Source of the DNA: Hyphomicrobiales bacterium
GTDB lineage: Bacteria > Pseudomonadota > Alphaproteobacteria > Rhizobiales > Rhizobiaceae
DNA: 64,000 nucleotides
Direction: 5' to 3'
Assembly (NCBI GenBank): GCA_900469445.1
Contig: UBXM01000033.1
Span: 161,238 to 225,237 of the forward strand
Shown here piece by piece: positions 34,862-43,191 of this stretch. A model generated the notes under the pieces. The model searched no databases, was not told the DNA's origin, and saw only the letters and a program-made list of their open reading frames with translations. A program made the position numbers and the translations under genes. Each line of letters opens with the position of its first letter. Position 1 is the first letter of the stretch.

Positions 34862-34882
34862 GTTGAATCAAATCGGTTCAAC
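34862..34882. promoter_or_regulatory. Inverted repeat before deoC
   Basis: GTTGAA (34862-34867) and TTCAAC (34877-34882) flank a 9-nt spacer, 38 nt upstream of the deoC start in a 106-nt gap inside the salvage operon. It could be an operator for a DeoR/LacI-type regulator or a weak internal promoter site; no regulator gene is seen nearby. Confidence 0.3.
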
Positions 34883-34919
34883 GTTAAAACTGGCACTTCA
34901 ATCATCACCGGAGGATACC

Positions 34920-35690
34920 ATGGAACTGCAGAGCCCGCGCGAGGCTGCGGCATTTGCCCTGTCTCTTCTCGACCTGACGAACCTGCGTGACGATTGCGAT
35001 GATGCCGCAATTGAAAATCTGTGCCTGCGTGCGCAGACGCCCTATGGCAACAGCGCCGCGATCTGCATCTGGCCGCGCTTCGTCGCTCATGCCCGCCAGA
35101 TCCTTGGAACCGGCCACCCGGTCCGCATTGCAACCGTCGTCAACTTCCCCTCGGGCGACCTCGCCGTGGCCGAAGTTGTCGAAGAAACGCGCAAGGCGGT
35201 TGAGGACGGTGCCGACGAAATCGATCTGGTCATCCCCTACAAGGCCTTCATCGCTGGCGATGAAGCGGCGGTAACCGGAATGGTCGAGGCCGTCCGTGCA
35301 GCCTGCCCGCAATCCACACTCAAGGTCATTCTCGAGACCGGCGAGCTGAAGGACATGGCGCTCGTCAAGCGCGCCTCCGAGCTGGCCATTGCCGCCGGGG
35401 CGGATTTCATCAAGACATCCACCGGCAAGGTTCAGGTCAACGCCACGCTGGAAGCTGCCGATATCATGCTGCGTGCGATCCGGGAATCGAAGGCCAAGGT
35501 CGGTTTCAAGCCGGCCGGCGGCATTTCAACGGTTGCCGACGCCGATCTTTATCTTCGCCTGGCCGAAAGCATTCTGGGACCGAACTGGATCATGCCCTCG
35601 ACCTTCCGTTTCGGCGCATCGAGCCTGCTTGACGATATTCTGGCGGTTCTCGGCGGAACCACCGCGCCGCGCGCCGCTGCCGGCTACTGA
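34920..35690 (+). CDS. deoC: Deoxyribose-phosphate aldolase
   Basis: A 256-residue class I aldolase that splits 2-deoxyribose-5-phosphate into glyceraldehyde-3-phosphate and acetaldehyde. The Schiff-base lysine lies in DFIKTSTGK, and VGFKPAGGIST holds the second conserved Lys. GGAGG at 6 nt fixes the start at 34920. It ends 9 nt before deoA. Confidence 0.94.
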   Translation: MELQSPREAAAFALSLLDLTNLRDDCDDAAIENLCLRAQTPYGNSAAICIWPRFVAHARQILGTGHPVRIATVVNFPSGDLAVAEVVEETRKAVEDGADEIDLVIPYKAFIAGDEAAVTGMVEAVRAACPQSTLKVILETGELKDMALVKRASELAIAAGADFIKTSTGKVQVNATLEAADIMLRAIRESKAKVGFKPAGGISTVADADLYLRLAESILGPNWIMPSTFRFGASSLLDDILAVLGGTTAPRAAAGY

Positions 35691-35699
35691 CGAAGCCTG

Positions 35700-37010
35700 A
35701 TGCTGCCTCAGGAGATCATTCGCCGTAAGCGCGACGGGCAGATGCTCTCCGGTGAGGAGATTTCGGCCTTCATCCGCGGCGTAACCGATGGCTCCGTTTC
35801 GGAAGCACAGGCCGCCGCCTTCGCCATGGCAGTCTTCTTCCAGGGGGCCTCCCTAAACGAGACGGTCGCGCTGACGCTTGCCATGCGTGATTCCGGCTCT
35901 GTCCTGAAATGGAGTGATGTCGGCCGCCCCATTGCAGACAAGCATTCGACCGGCGGTATCGGCGATAATGTCTCGCTGATGCTGGCACCCATCGCCGCAG
36001 CCTGTGGTCTTGCCGTCCCGATGATCTCCGGTCGTGGCCTTGGCCATACCGGCGGCACACTGGACAAGCTGCAATCCATACCGGGCTATGACATAGCGCC
36101 GGATCAGTCCCGCCTTTTTGAAGTTGTGCGGCATGTCGGATGCGCCATCGTCGGCCAGACATCGGATCTCGCGCCCGCCGACCGCCGTCTCTACGCCATT
36201 CGCGATGTCACGGCGACGGTGGAATCCGTGCCGCTGATTACCGCATCGATCCTGTCGAAAAAGCTGGCCGCCGGCCTGCAGACGCTGCTGATGGACGTCA
36301 AGGTCGGCACCGGCGCCTTTATGCAGGATCTCGGCGAAGCGCGCCTTCTGGCCCGTTCGCTGGTCGATGTCGCGAAGGGTGCAGGCGTGCCGACGGTCGC
36401 GCTGATCACCGACATGAACGAACCGCTGGCGGACGCCGCCGGCAATGCGCTGGAAGTGGCAAACTGCGTCGATTTCCTTGCCGGAAGAAAGTCGGGCACC
36501 AGGCTTGAGATGCTCGTTTTGGCAGAGGTCGCCGAAATGCTGGTTCAGGCGGGGCTTGCCGCAACTGTTGCCGAGGGCGAGGGCATGGCGCGCTCGGCCC
36601 TGTCGTCCGGAAAGGCAATGGAAACCTTTGCCCGCATGGTCCATGCGCTCGGCGGCCCGGCCGATTTTTGCGAACGCCCGGAGATCTACCTGCCGGCTGC
36701 CCCGGTCATTCTTGATGTACCGGCTCCGACTGGCGGATATCTCGCCGCCTGCAATGGCCGTGCTCTCGGGCTTGCCGTGGTGGATATGGGAGGAGGCCGC
36801 CGCCAGACCTCCGACACGATCGACCACAGCGTCGGCTTCGACCGCATCCTCTCACTAGGAACTGCGATCGAAAAGGGCCAGCCGATCGCGCGTGTTCACG
36901 CTATGTCGCGGGAACAGGCTGATCGTGCGAAACAGGCTTTGCTTGCAAGTTACCGTATCGAGGCAAACCCGCCGGCATCTTCGCCGGTCATCATCGAGCG
37001 GATCGGCTAA
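35700..37010 (+). CDS. deoA: Thymidine phosphorylase
   Basis: A 436-residue enzyme that converts thymidine and deoxyuridine to base and deoxyribose-1-phosphate. The phosphate loop KHSTGGIGD, GRGLGHTGGTLDKL and MDVKVGTGAF are all present, and the length matches the family. It is the last gene of the plus-strand salvage operon and is followed by a dispersed palindromic element. Confidence 0.95.
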   Translation: MLPQEIIRRKRDGQMLSGEEISAFIRGVTDGSVSEAQAAAFAMAVFFQGASLNETVALTLAMRDSGSVLKWSDVGRPIADKHSTGGIGDNVSLMLAPIAAACGLAVPMISGRGLGHTGGTLDKLQSIPGYDIAPDQSRLFEVVRHVGCAIVGQTSDLAPADRRLYAIRDVTATVESVPLITASILSKKLAAGLQTLLMDVKVGTGAFMQDLGEARLLARSLVDVAKGAGVPTVALITDMNEPLADAAGNALEVANCVDFLAGRKSGTRLEMLVLAEVAEMLVQAGLAATVAEGEGMARSALSSGKAMETFARMVHALGGPADFCERPEIYLPAAPVILDVPAPTGGYLAACNGRALGLAVVDMGGGRRQTSDTIDHSVGFDRILSLGTAIEKGQPIARVHAMSREQADRAKQALLASYRIEANPPASSPVIIERIG

Positions 37011-37013
37011 CTG

Positions 37014-37075
37014 AAGCAATTCCAGCAGAAGTGGGAACCGGTTTTTCGTCCGCAATTGCGCAGAACCAGAAGAAC
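37014..37075. repeat. Rhizobiaceae-type intergenic palindromic element
   Basis: GCAATT (37016-37021) and AATTGC (37054-37059) border a segment with GAACCGGTTTTTC, itself nearly palindromic, followed by GCAGAACCAGAAG. From memory this resembles the short dispersed element, often ending in an AATTGCGTAAAAAC-like tract, that is frequent between genes in Rhizobiaceae. It lies just after deoA. No second copy is seen in the window. Confidence 0.5.
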
Positions 37076-37080
37076 AAGCC

Positions 37081-37617
37081 TCAGTTGGCAAGCGTCAGGC
37101 TGCCGCCCTTGACCTGGTAGGATTTCAGTTTCGTCAGGAAACTCATGCCCACCAGTGTGTCGCTCAGGGCTTCGTCCCGCAGAACCATCGCGTCGACATC
37201 GCGGACCCTGACATTGCCGATCTCCACCCGATCGAGCACGATATGTGCGGCCTGTGTCTGGCCGTTTGCCGTCTGCATCGGATAGCGGAAGTCGAGGCTG
37301 TTTGCGCTATAGCCCAGCATGCGCGCCGTGCGCTCGTTGAGCGCGACCACGGAGGCGCCGGTATCGACAAGGCCGGTCACGGGCTTGCCGTTAAGCTTGA
37401 AACTGCCGATGAAATGGCCGCGTCCGTCGGCATTCAGCACCATCGTCCCCGGCGTCAGCGCTGCCGGTTGCGGGGCGGGTGTGGTCGAAGCGGCAGGCGA
37501 GGGCCTCTGTAGCGCCGGCTCCTGCTGCGCCGGATGATCCGTCCGCTCGATCAGCGCAGGGATCTGTGTCGCCATGAGAACGACAACGGCTGCGAAGATG
37601 GAGGTGCGAAGAAGCAT
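37081..37617 (-). CDS. Membrane-anchored retropepsin-like aspartic protease (TIGR02281 type)
   Basis: A 178-residue protein with an N-terminal membrane helix (about 5-22), a Pro/Ala-rich linker (30-55) and one retropepsin-like domain with the catalytic D85-T-G-A-S. Such single-domain enzymes work as dimers; this one faces the periplasm. Family members occur across alphaproteobacteria; substrates are unknown. It faces the end of deoA and does not seem part of an operon. Confidence 0.85.
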   Translation of the reverse strand: MLLRTSIFAAVVVLMATQIPALIERTDHPAQQEPALQRPSPAASTTPAPQPAALTPGTMVLNADGRGHFIGSFKLNGKPVTGLVDTGASVVALNERTARMLGYSANSLDFRYPMQTANGQTQAAHIVLDRVEIGNVRVRDVDAMVLRDEALSDTLVGMSFLTKLKSYQVKGGSLTLAN

Positions 37618-37663
37618 GGGCCTACCCTTGGGTTCAGGGAAAACATGCTAGGCCGCAATGGTT

Positions 37664-37693
37664 ACGAAAAAGCGGCCCAACCCTTTCGGGCCG
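37664..37693 (-). terminator. Terminator of upp
   Basis: CGGCCC (37673-37678) pairs with GGGCCG (37688-37693); on the minus strand it is followed by CTTTTTCG. It lies about 40 nt after the upp stop. Confidence 0.7.
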
Positions 37694-37733
37694 GCCGCCT
37701 TCGTCATCATTGGTTAGGAAATCCTGAAAGTCT

Positions 37734-38363
37734 TTACTTCGTGCCGTACATGCGGTCGCCGGCATCGCCGAGACCGGGCACGATATAACCCTTCTCGTTG
37801 AGATGGCTGTCGACGGACGCGGTGTAGATCTTCACGTCAGGATGCGCTTCCTGGAAATTCTTGATGCCTTCCGGTGCGGCGAGCAGGCAGAGGAAGCGGA
37901 TGTTGTTGGCGCCGCGTTCCTTGAGCTTCTGAATGGCGGCGATGGCCGAATTGCCGGTTGCCAGCATCGGATCGACGACGATCATCAGGCGCTCGTCCAG
38001 ATCGTCCGGGGCCTTGAAGTAATATTCCACCGGCTGCAGCGTGTCATGGTCGCGGTAAAGGCCGATATGGGAAACACGAGCCGAGGGCACCAGTTCGAGC
38101 ATGCCTTCCAGAAGACCGTTGCCGGCGCGCAGGATGGAAACGAAGACCAGCTTCTTGCCTTCCACCACCGGCGACTGCATCTCGACGATCGGCGTTTCGA
38201 TCGTTTCCATCGTCAATTCGAGATCGCGGGTCACTTCGTAGCAGAGCAGCATCGAGATTTCCCGCAGCAGCCTGCGGAAACCGGCAGTCGACGTCGCCTT
38301 CTTGCGCATGATCGTCAGCTTGTGCTGCACCAGCGGATGATTGATGACTGTGACGCCGTCCAT
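37734..38363 (-). CDS. upp: Uracil phosphoribosyltransferase
   Basis: A 209-residue enzyme that makes UMP from uracil and PRPP. The PRPP-binding loop VVDPMLATGNSA and the uracil site near the end (YIVPGLGDAGDR) are present. ATG at 38363 starts the family-typical MDGVTVINHPLVQHKL; longer frames are not homologous. It is separated from add by a 100-nt gap with a hairpin, so it may have its own promoter. Confidence 0.95.
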   Translation of the reverse strand: MDGVTVINHPLVQHKLTIMRKKATSTAGFRRLLREISMLLCYEVTRDLELTMETIETPIVEMQSPVVEGKKLVFVSILRAGNGLLEGMLELVPSARVSHIGLYRDHDTLQPVEYYFKAPDDLDERLMIVVDPMLATGNSAIAAIQKLKERGANNIRFLCLLAAPEGIKNFQEAHPDVKIYTASVDSHLNEKGYIVPGLGDAGDRMYGTK

Positions 38364-38429
38364 GACCTTTTTTCCTTTTCGTTGCTTGTCTCTTCTTTTT
38401 CGAAAAATATCCTGTTCTGCAAGTGGCCA

Positions 38430-38450
38430 GATCATGGTCCTCCCATGATC
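38430..38450 (-). terminator. Perfect hairpin between add and upp
   Basis: GATCATGG (38430-38437) and CCATGATC (38443-38450) flank a 5-nt loop, 14 nt past the add stop. No T tract follows directly, so it may be an mRNA-end stabiliser or an operator and not a terminator. Confidence 0.4.
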
Positions 38451-38463
38451 CCCAGCCTGAATC

Positions 38464-39444
38464 TCAAGTTTCTTCGTCGAAGTGCTTCAGCAACCTCTCC
38501 TTGGTCGCATCGTCCACAAACGCAGCCTGAAGCGCCGTGCGGGTCATCTCGTTGATCTCCGCGTCGCTCATGCCCATCGTCTGCGATGCGATCTCGTATT
38601 CGCGGGCAAGCGACGTGTCGAAGAAGGGCGGATCGTCGGAATTGATGCAGACCTTCACGCCGGCCGCCTTGAGCCGCTTCAGCGGATGGCTGTCGAAATC
38701 GGCAAAGACGCCAAGCGCGATATTGGAGCTGGGGCAGACTTCCAGCACGGTGCCGAGTTCGGCCAGCCGCGCCACCAGCGCCTCGTCCTCGATGGCTCTG
38801 ACGCCGTGGCCGATGCGGGCAGGGTTCACCAGATCAAGCGCGTCCGTCACGCTGAACGGCCCGCAGACTTCACCGGCATGAATGGTAAGACCCAGTCCCG
38901 CATCGCGGGCGATGTCGAATGCGCGGGCATAGTCGGCGACACGTCCCATCCGCTCTTCGCCCGCCATGTTGAAACCGGTCACCAGCGGATTTTTCGCCCG
39001 CGCGGCATATTCGGCTGCGACCACCACACGATCCGGCCCGAAATGTCGTTCGCCGGTCACGATGATCCGCGCTTCGATGCCGGTCTTTTCCTTCGCCGCG
39101 ATAATCCCGTCGCATATGCCGGCGAGATAGGCATCCGCGCCAAGCCCGATCCGGTCGCCATGGTCGGGCGATACGATGATTTCGCTATAGATCGTGTTGA
39201 TGGCTGCAAGTTCGGTAAGATAGGCCTCGGTCAGCAGCGCATAGTCTTCCTCTGTCCGAAACAGTGCTGCAACCGCGTCATAGGCAACGAGGAATTCGGA
39301 AAAGTCACGCCACTGATAGGCGCCATCCTTCAGGAACGCGCTGGTGTCGACGCCGTATTTGCCTGCCTGCGCTTCGGTCACTGCAGGCGGCGCGGCACCC
39401 TCGATATGGCAATGGATCTCGGCTTTCAGAAGATTTTTCGTCAC
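38464..39444 (-). CDS. add: Adenosine deaminase
   Basis: A 326-residue zinc hydrolase that turns adenosine and deoxyadenosine into inosine forms. The metal ligands appear in EIHCHIEG, TIHAGEV and NSDDPPFF. GTG at 39444 is taken as start because GGAG lies 7 nt upstream and it overlaps the deoB stop (GTGA), showing coupling. The product feeds the purine nucleoside phosphorylase. Confidence 0.93.
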   Translation of the reverse strand: MTKNLLKAEIHCHIEGAAPPAVTEAQAGKYGVDTSAFLKDGAYQWRDFSEFLVAYDAVAALFRTEEDYALLTEAYLTELAAINTIYSEIIVSPDHGDRIGLGADAYLAGICDGIIAAKEKTGIEARIIVTGERHFGPDRVVVAAEYAARAKNPLVTGFNMAGEERMGRVADYARAFDIARDAGLGLTIHAGEVCGPFSVTDALDLVNPARIGHGVRAIEDEALVARLAELGTVLEVCPSSNIALGVFADFDSHPLKRLKAAGVKVCINSDDPPFFDTSLAREYEIASQTMGMSDAEINEMTRTALQAAFVDDATKERLLKHFDEET

Positions 39445-40661
39445 AGGAAACTCCACCCATGCCGGCCGGCGGCAATGCCCAGATGCGCGGCAACGGTCTC
39501 GCCGATATCGGCATAGGACGACCGGACCCCGATCGACCGGGTGCGGATGCCGGGGCCGAAAGCCATGATCGGAACGCGCTCGCGTGTGTGGTCGGTGCCG
39601 CGCCATGTCGGGTCGCAGCCGTGGTCGGCGGTCAATATCACAAGGTCGCCCGGCTTCAGCCGGCGGTGAAAATCGGGCAGGCTCAAATCGAAGGCTTCAA
39701 GCGCTGCGGCATAACCGGGCACATCGCGGCGATGGCCATAGATCATGTCGAAATCGACGAAATTGGTGAAGACGAGATCGCCGTCGGCTGCCTCGTCCAT
39801 GGCGGAAAGCGTCGCCGCCGCAAGCGCCGCATTGCCGTTCGCCTTGATGACGCGCGACACACCCTGATGCGCAAAGATGTCGCCCACCTTGCCGACTGCG
39901 TGAACGCTGCGGCCGGCTTCCACCAGCCGATCGAGCAAAGTCGGTTCCGGCGGCGGTACGGAAAAATCGCGCCGGTTGCCGGTCCGTTCGAATGTCTCCG
40001 CCGTCTCGCCGGTAAAGGGGCGGGCGATCACCCGTCCGATATTGAGCGGATCGAGAAGTCCGCGCACCACCTGGCAGAGCGCGATCAGCCGGTCGAGGCC
40101 GAAATGTGTTTCATGCGCAGCGATCTGGAACACGCTGTCGCTCGATGTATAGCAGATCGGCCTACCCGTTCTGATATGCTCTTCGCCCAACCGTTCGATG
40201 ATCTCTGTGCCCGAAGCATGGCAATTGCCCAGAATGCCGGGGATCTCGCCGTCACGGCAGATCGCTTCCACCAATTCCGGCGAAAACGCGTCGCCTTCAG
40301 TCGGGAAATAACCCCAGTTGAACATTACCGGCGTGCCGGCGATCTCCCAGTGGCCGGACGGCGTGTCCTTGCCGTTCGACATTTCGCTGGCCGCGCCATA
40401 AAGGCCGAACAGTCGCTCGGGAAGCGGCATCCCTGCCGGATAACTGCCGCTCGCCATCTTGGCGATATCCAGAAGCCCGAGCGAGGTCATGTTGGGAAGC
40501 TTGAGCGGCCCTTGTCTCAAACCCGCCCGGTCGGCCGCTCCGGCGGCGCAGAATTCCGCGATATGGCCAAGCGTGTTGGATCCGAGGTCGCCATAATCGG
40601 CAGCGTCGCGCGCGCCGCCGACGCCGAAGGAATCAAGTACGAAGAGAAAGGCTCGCGCCAT
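39441..40661 (-). CDS. deoB: Phosphopentomutase
   Basis: A 406-residue manganese enzyme of the alkaline-phosphatase superfamily that interconverts (deoxy)ribose-1- and 5-phosphate. The metal-binding LDSFGVGGARD at residues 9-19 and ILTADHGCDPTWRGTDHTRE near the end are present. It links PNP and DeoA products to DeoC and central metabolism. It overlaps add by 4 nt. Confidence 0.95.
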   Translation of the reverse strand: MARAFLFVLDSFGVGGARDAADYGDLGSNTLGHIAEFCAAGAADRAGLRQGPLKLPNMTSLGLLDIAKMASGSYPAGMPLPERLFGLYGAASEMSNGKDTPSGHWEIAGTPVMFNWGYFPTEGDAFSPELVEAICRDGEIPGILGNCHASGTEIIERLGEEHIRTGRPICYTSSDSVFQIAAHETHFGLDRLIALCQVVRGLLDPLNIGRVIARPFTGETAETFERTGNRRDFSVPPPEPTLLDRLVEAGRSVHAVGKVGDIFAHQGVSRVIKANGNAALAAATLSAMDEAADGDLVFTNFVDFDMIYGHRRDVPGYAAALEAFDLSLPDFHRRLKPGDLVILTADHGCDPTWRGTDHTRERVPIMAFGPGIRTRSIGVRSSYADIGETVAAHLGIAAGRHGWSFL

Positions 40662-40795
40662 CTGTCACCGGTGATCTGAATGCCGTCTTGTCCGATCCCG
40701 CGATCGAACTGAATCGCCGAACATATAGTCCGCCGGCGCGGTTGGCAAAGGCCTCGCGGTCAGTTCGGCAAGGCAGCGCTACCAGCCCCGACGGC

Positions 40796-41386
40796 TCAGC
40801 ACCCATCGCAGGTGATGCTGGTGCCCACACGCTGGCGATAATAGAATTCCCGGTTCAGCGTGATGGTCTGCAGATTGCTCGGCATCAGCCCCGGCATGAA
40901 CATCAGCAACTGGTGCGTGACGGATACTTCGGCGCGAACAAGGAATGTGCTGGCCGAGCGCATGTCGGTCGGCACATTGACAGAGGAAGCGTTGGCATAA
41001 GGCCGGCTTCCGTCCTGCGCCCAGGACCAGGCGACTGTTGGATTGCTGGAGGCGTCAAGCGTGACACCGGTCACCTTTATCTTCAGGTTTTCCGGTTTAT
41101 AGGGCGTGAAAACGGCGTTGGCGACGCTGGTCATCTGCTGCAGGTCGCTTGTCGTGACCTTGGATTGCTGGGTCACCAGATCCGCGATCGTGCTTGCCGT
41201 GCGGGTTACCCGCTTCGATACGCTGAGGCCGATCGTCAGCTCGAAGGAGGTGATGTAGAGGAAAAGCAGCAGCGGCGCGATCAGCGCGAATTCCACGGCC
41301 CCGACGCCCCGGACATCTTTACGCAACCGCCGCATCTGCTCGATCAGCGGCAACCTTGCAAGAAATCTTCGCATGTCCGCCCGCAT
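40796..41386 (-). CDS. TadE-like pseudopilin
   Basis: A 196-residue minor pilin-like protein of the Tad system. The TadE signature around residues 27-45, G-VGAVEFALIAPLLL, has the processing Gly and a conserved Glu, followed by one membrane helix; the rest is periplasmic. ATG at 41386 overlaps the stop of the next TadE-like gene (TGATG). The two TadE proteins and the secretin-N-domain protein form a minus-strand group divergent from flp-cpa. Confidence 0.87.
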   Translation of the reverse strand: MRADMRRFLARLPLIEQMRRLRKDVRGVGAVEFALIAPLLLFLYITSFELTIGLSVSKRVTRTASTIADLVTQQSKVTTSDLQQMTSVANAVFTPYKPENLKIKVTGVTLDASSNPTVAWSWAQDGSRPYANASSVNVPTDMRSASTFLVRAEVSVTHQLLMFMPGLMPSNLQTITLNREFYYRQRVGTSITCDGC

Positions 41387-42003
41387 CACGGATAATCCTC
41401 GTTCTTGAAGGCAGAGGTTTCCACGATCAGGAAGTAGTTGGATCCGCTGGTCGGACGGATATTGGAAATATACGGGCGAAGCAGGTCCGTTATGATGTCC
41501 CATTTGTAATAGGCGCGCAGCATATTGCGCGTGCCCGGGCCGCCCGGCGCGAAGCTCAGGCCCGTCGTATTCAAATCGCCGTTGGCCATCGGGATCGTCG
41601 TCGGCATGTCGGAGAAGTTCGTATACTGCTTGGCGTCCAGATAAAGCTTGTTCGCCTTGTTTATCTCGGCTTCACCGCACTGGATCAGGATCGAAATCTC
41701 ACCGCAGAACAACCTGCGGAACTCAACTTCGGTTTTATCGTTCGTGGTCGTCGTGTGTTTATAGGTAATGTTGCCGGTCCGCAGCTGCCGCCCCATCGTG
41801 TCGACGGCATTGGCCACCAGCTGCTCGGCGGTATAGGCGACGAATGTCTCGATAATGGCGAAGACGATCAGGAAATAGGGAATTGCCAGCAGCGCGAACT
41901 CGATCGCCGCCGCCCCGTCCTTCGAGCGGTAAAGCCTCTTCAAGCCGGATTTTGAAGTCTTCGGCAAAGTCGAGCCGGCCATTGGCGAATGATCCTGATG
42001 CAT
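41386..42003 (-). CDS. TadE-like pseudopilin (second)
   Basis: A 205-residue minor pilin-like protein with SKDGAAAIEFALLAIP at about residues 27-42 (processing Gly and Glu) and a membrane helix. The periplasmic part is longer than in a minimal TadE. The start is uncertain between ATG at 42003 and 41982. It lies 99 nt after the secretin-N-domain gene, likely in one operon with the following TadE gene. Confidence 0.85.
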   Translation of the reverse strand: MHQDHSPMAGSTLPKTSKSGLKRLYRSKDGAAAIEFALLAIPYFLIVFAIIETFVAYTAEQLVANAVDTMGRQLRTGNITYKHTTTTNDKTEVEFRRLFCGEISILIQCGEAEINKANKLYLDAKQYTNFSDMPTTIPMANGDLNTTGLSFAPGGPGTRNMLRAYYKWDIITDLLRPYISNIRPTSGSNYFLIVETSAFKNEDYP

Positions 42004-42102
42004 CTCTTTTCATCCGCCAGGCGGTGAAAGCGAATTGGACCATAGTCGGCGATTATTGAAAATCCGTTGCCCAACTGATGCAAATTGGTGCAGTTCCGCC
42101 GG

Positions 42103-42516
42103 TCAGGGTGTCGCACCGGTTGCACCGAGCTCGGTATGTTGTTCGCAATTCGGCGTGCAGGAAAGAACCGTGCGCTCCGTCTGCTTGAAGACCCGCACCG
42201 TATTGCCCTCGTCGATCGAAACGAGAACGCGTTCATCGGCAATCGCATTGCCGTCCTGGTCCAGAAGCACGAGGTTGGTGGTGCCGAAGCTGCGGCCTGT
42301 CAGAACGATCGTGGTGGGATCCGCGACCGTTGCATCCGCGACCGTCGCATTGCCGACGATGACCTTCGCCACCGGCCGGTCAAGTTTCAGCACACGTGCC
42401 TGGTTCATGAAGACGCGCAAGATATCCTGCCCGTTATCGGCAGCGCGCGTGCCCGCAACGCCAGCAAGAAGGCTGGAGGCAAGCGTGAAGGCGGCCAATA
42501 CAAGACGCAGCGCCAT
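42103..42516 (-). CDS. Periplasmic secretin N-domain protein (CpaC N-terminal type)
   Basis: A 137-residue exported protein with a signal peptide (1-25, ending TRAA) and one domain matching the N-terminal pilus-assembly domain of CpaC secretins (VAKVIVGNATVADATV and GRSFGTTNLVLLD patterns). The channel domain is missing, so it is not a secretin. It could be an accessory piece that binds the pore or controls its assembly. The same motifs occur in cpaC (IHDILVADPSMADAVT-like). Confidence 0.83.
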   Translation of the reverse strand: MALRLVLAAFTLASSLLAGVAGTRAADNGQDILRVFMNQARVLKLDRPVAKVIVGNATVADATVADPTTIVLTGRSFGTTNLVLLDQDGNAIADERVLVSIDEGNTVRVFKQTERTVLSCTPNCEQHTELGATGATP

Positions 42517-42781
42517 TTTAAGGTCCTTGGGGCGGATTTCGATGTGAATAGAAGATGACGCTGATTGGTGAATGAAGCCTTAAACCAGGCTGAGACGGTG
42601 GCTCTGCCGCACCTTAACCTTCGCTTTTCATGCAAAAAGTTGCGGCCCTTGCAATTGGTGTGTCGATTAAATATCTGAATTACAAGTACTTAGATAGGCC
42701 GTGCCAGCATCTTACGAATACTGCAGAAAGCGATGCATTTCTGTCAGGATCTATTTACCACAGCGCTCGTAATTGCCCCGA

Positions 42782-42796
42782 TTAACGCTTTGGTAA
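42782..42796. promoter_or_regulatory. CtrA-like box upstream of flp
   Basis: TTAACGCTTTGGTAA is TTAA-N7-GTAA, one mismatch from the CtrA consensus TTAA-N7-TTAA. It lies 116 nt before the flp start. CtrA is known to activate the pilA pilin gene in Caulobacter, so the position makes sense. Confidence 0.5.
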
Positions 42797-42841
42797 CGCT
42801 CCTCTTTAAGCGGTTGGAAATCGTCCGACTGTAGTTTTCAG

Positions 42842-42876
42842 CTAAACCGAGCAACGGAAAAAAGTTGTCGGGTTAG
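42842..42876 (+). promoter_or_regulatory. Leader hairpin of flp
   Basis: CTAAACCGA-G-CAAC (42842-42855) pairs with GTTG-TCGGGTTAG (42864-42876) with one mismatch and one bulge, around an 8-nt A-rich loop. It ends 35 nt before the flp ATG, so it would form at the 5' side of the pilin mRNA. No T tract follows. Confidence 0.5.
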
Positions 42877-42911
42877 TGCTGAACAACAATTGTATGGAGT
42901 AGGAGAGTCGC

Positions 42912-43103
42912 ATGTCCAAGATTTTCGCTCGTTTTCGTAAAGATGAATCCGGTGCAACCGCCATCGAATATGGCCTGATCGCCGCCCTCATCTCCGTTGC
43001 TATCATCGCCGGCGCAAGCACGCTCGGTAACAATCTTAGCACCACGTTCAACAACATCGCGGACAAGGTTAAGACGCCGGTTCCGCCCAAGACTGGCAGC
43101 TAA
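42912..43103 (+). CDS. flp: Flp-type pilin (type IVb major subunit)
   Basis: A 63-residue prepilin. The leader ends at G14, and the mature chain starts ATAIEYGLIAALIS with the Glu-Tyr pair at mature positions 5-6 that define Flp pilins; one hydrophobic helix and a Pro-rich tail (KTPVPPKTGS) follow. AGGAG precedes the start. It is the first gene of the plus-strand pilus run and is followed by a terminator, so it is expected to be expressed above the machinery genes. Confidence 0.95.
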   Translation: MSKIFARFRKDESGATAIEYGLIAALISVAIIAGASTLGNNLSTTFNNIADKVKTPVPPKTGS

Positions 43104-43135
43104 TTGCCGTCGTTCGGCACTGAAGACAATGGTTG

Positions 43136-43170
43136 AAGCCGTCCCGTGTGGGCGGCTTTTAACCTTTTTT
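43136..43170 (+). terminator. Terminator between flp and cpaA
   Basis: AAGCCG(T)CCC (43136-43145) pairs with GGGCGGCTT (43150-43158), with a bulged T, followed by TTTT and later TTTTTT (to 43170). It lies 33 nt after the flp stop and 22 nt before cpaA, fitting high pilin and lower machinery expression. Confidence 0.75.
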
Positions 43171-43191
43171 AGCGTCACCGGGAAAAGAGCC

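Larger units (their letters stand above)
42517..42911. other. Divergent promoter gap between secretin-N gene and flp
   Basis: A 395-nt gene-free gap, lower in G+C than its neighbours. It must hold promoters for both directions. Besides the CtrA-like box and the leader hairpin listed separately, it contains no RNA gene or reading frame that can be supported. Confidence 0.7.
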
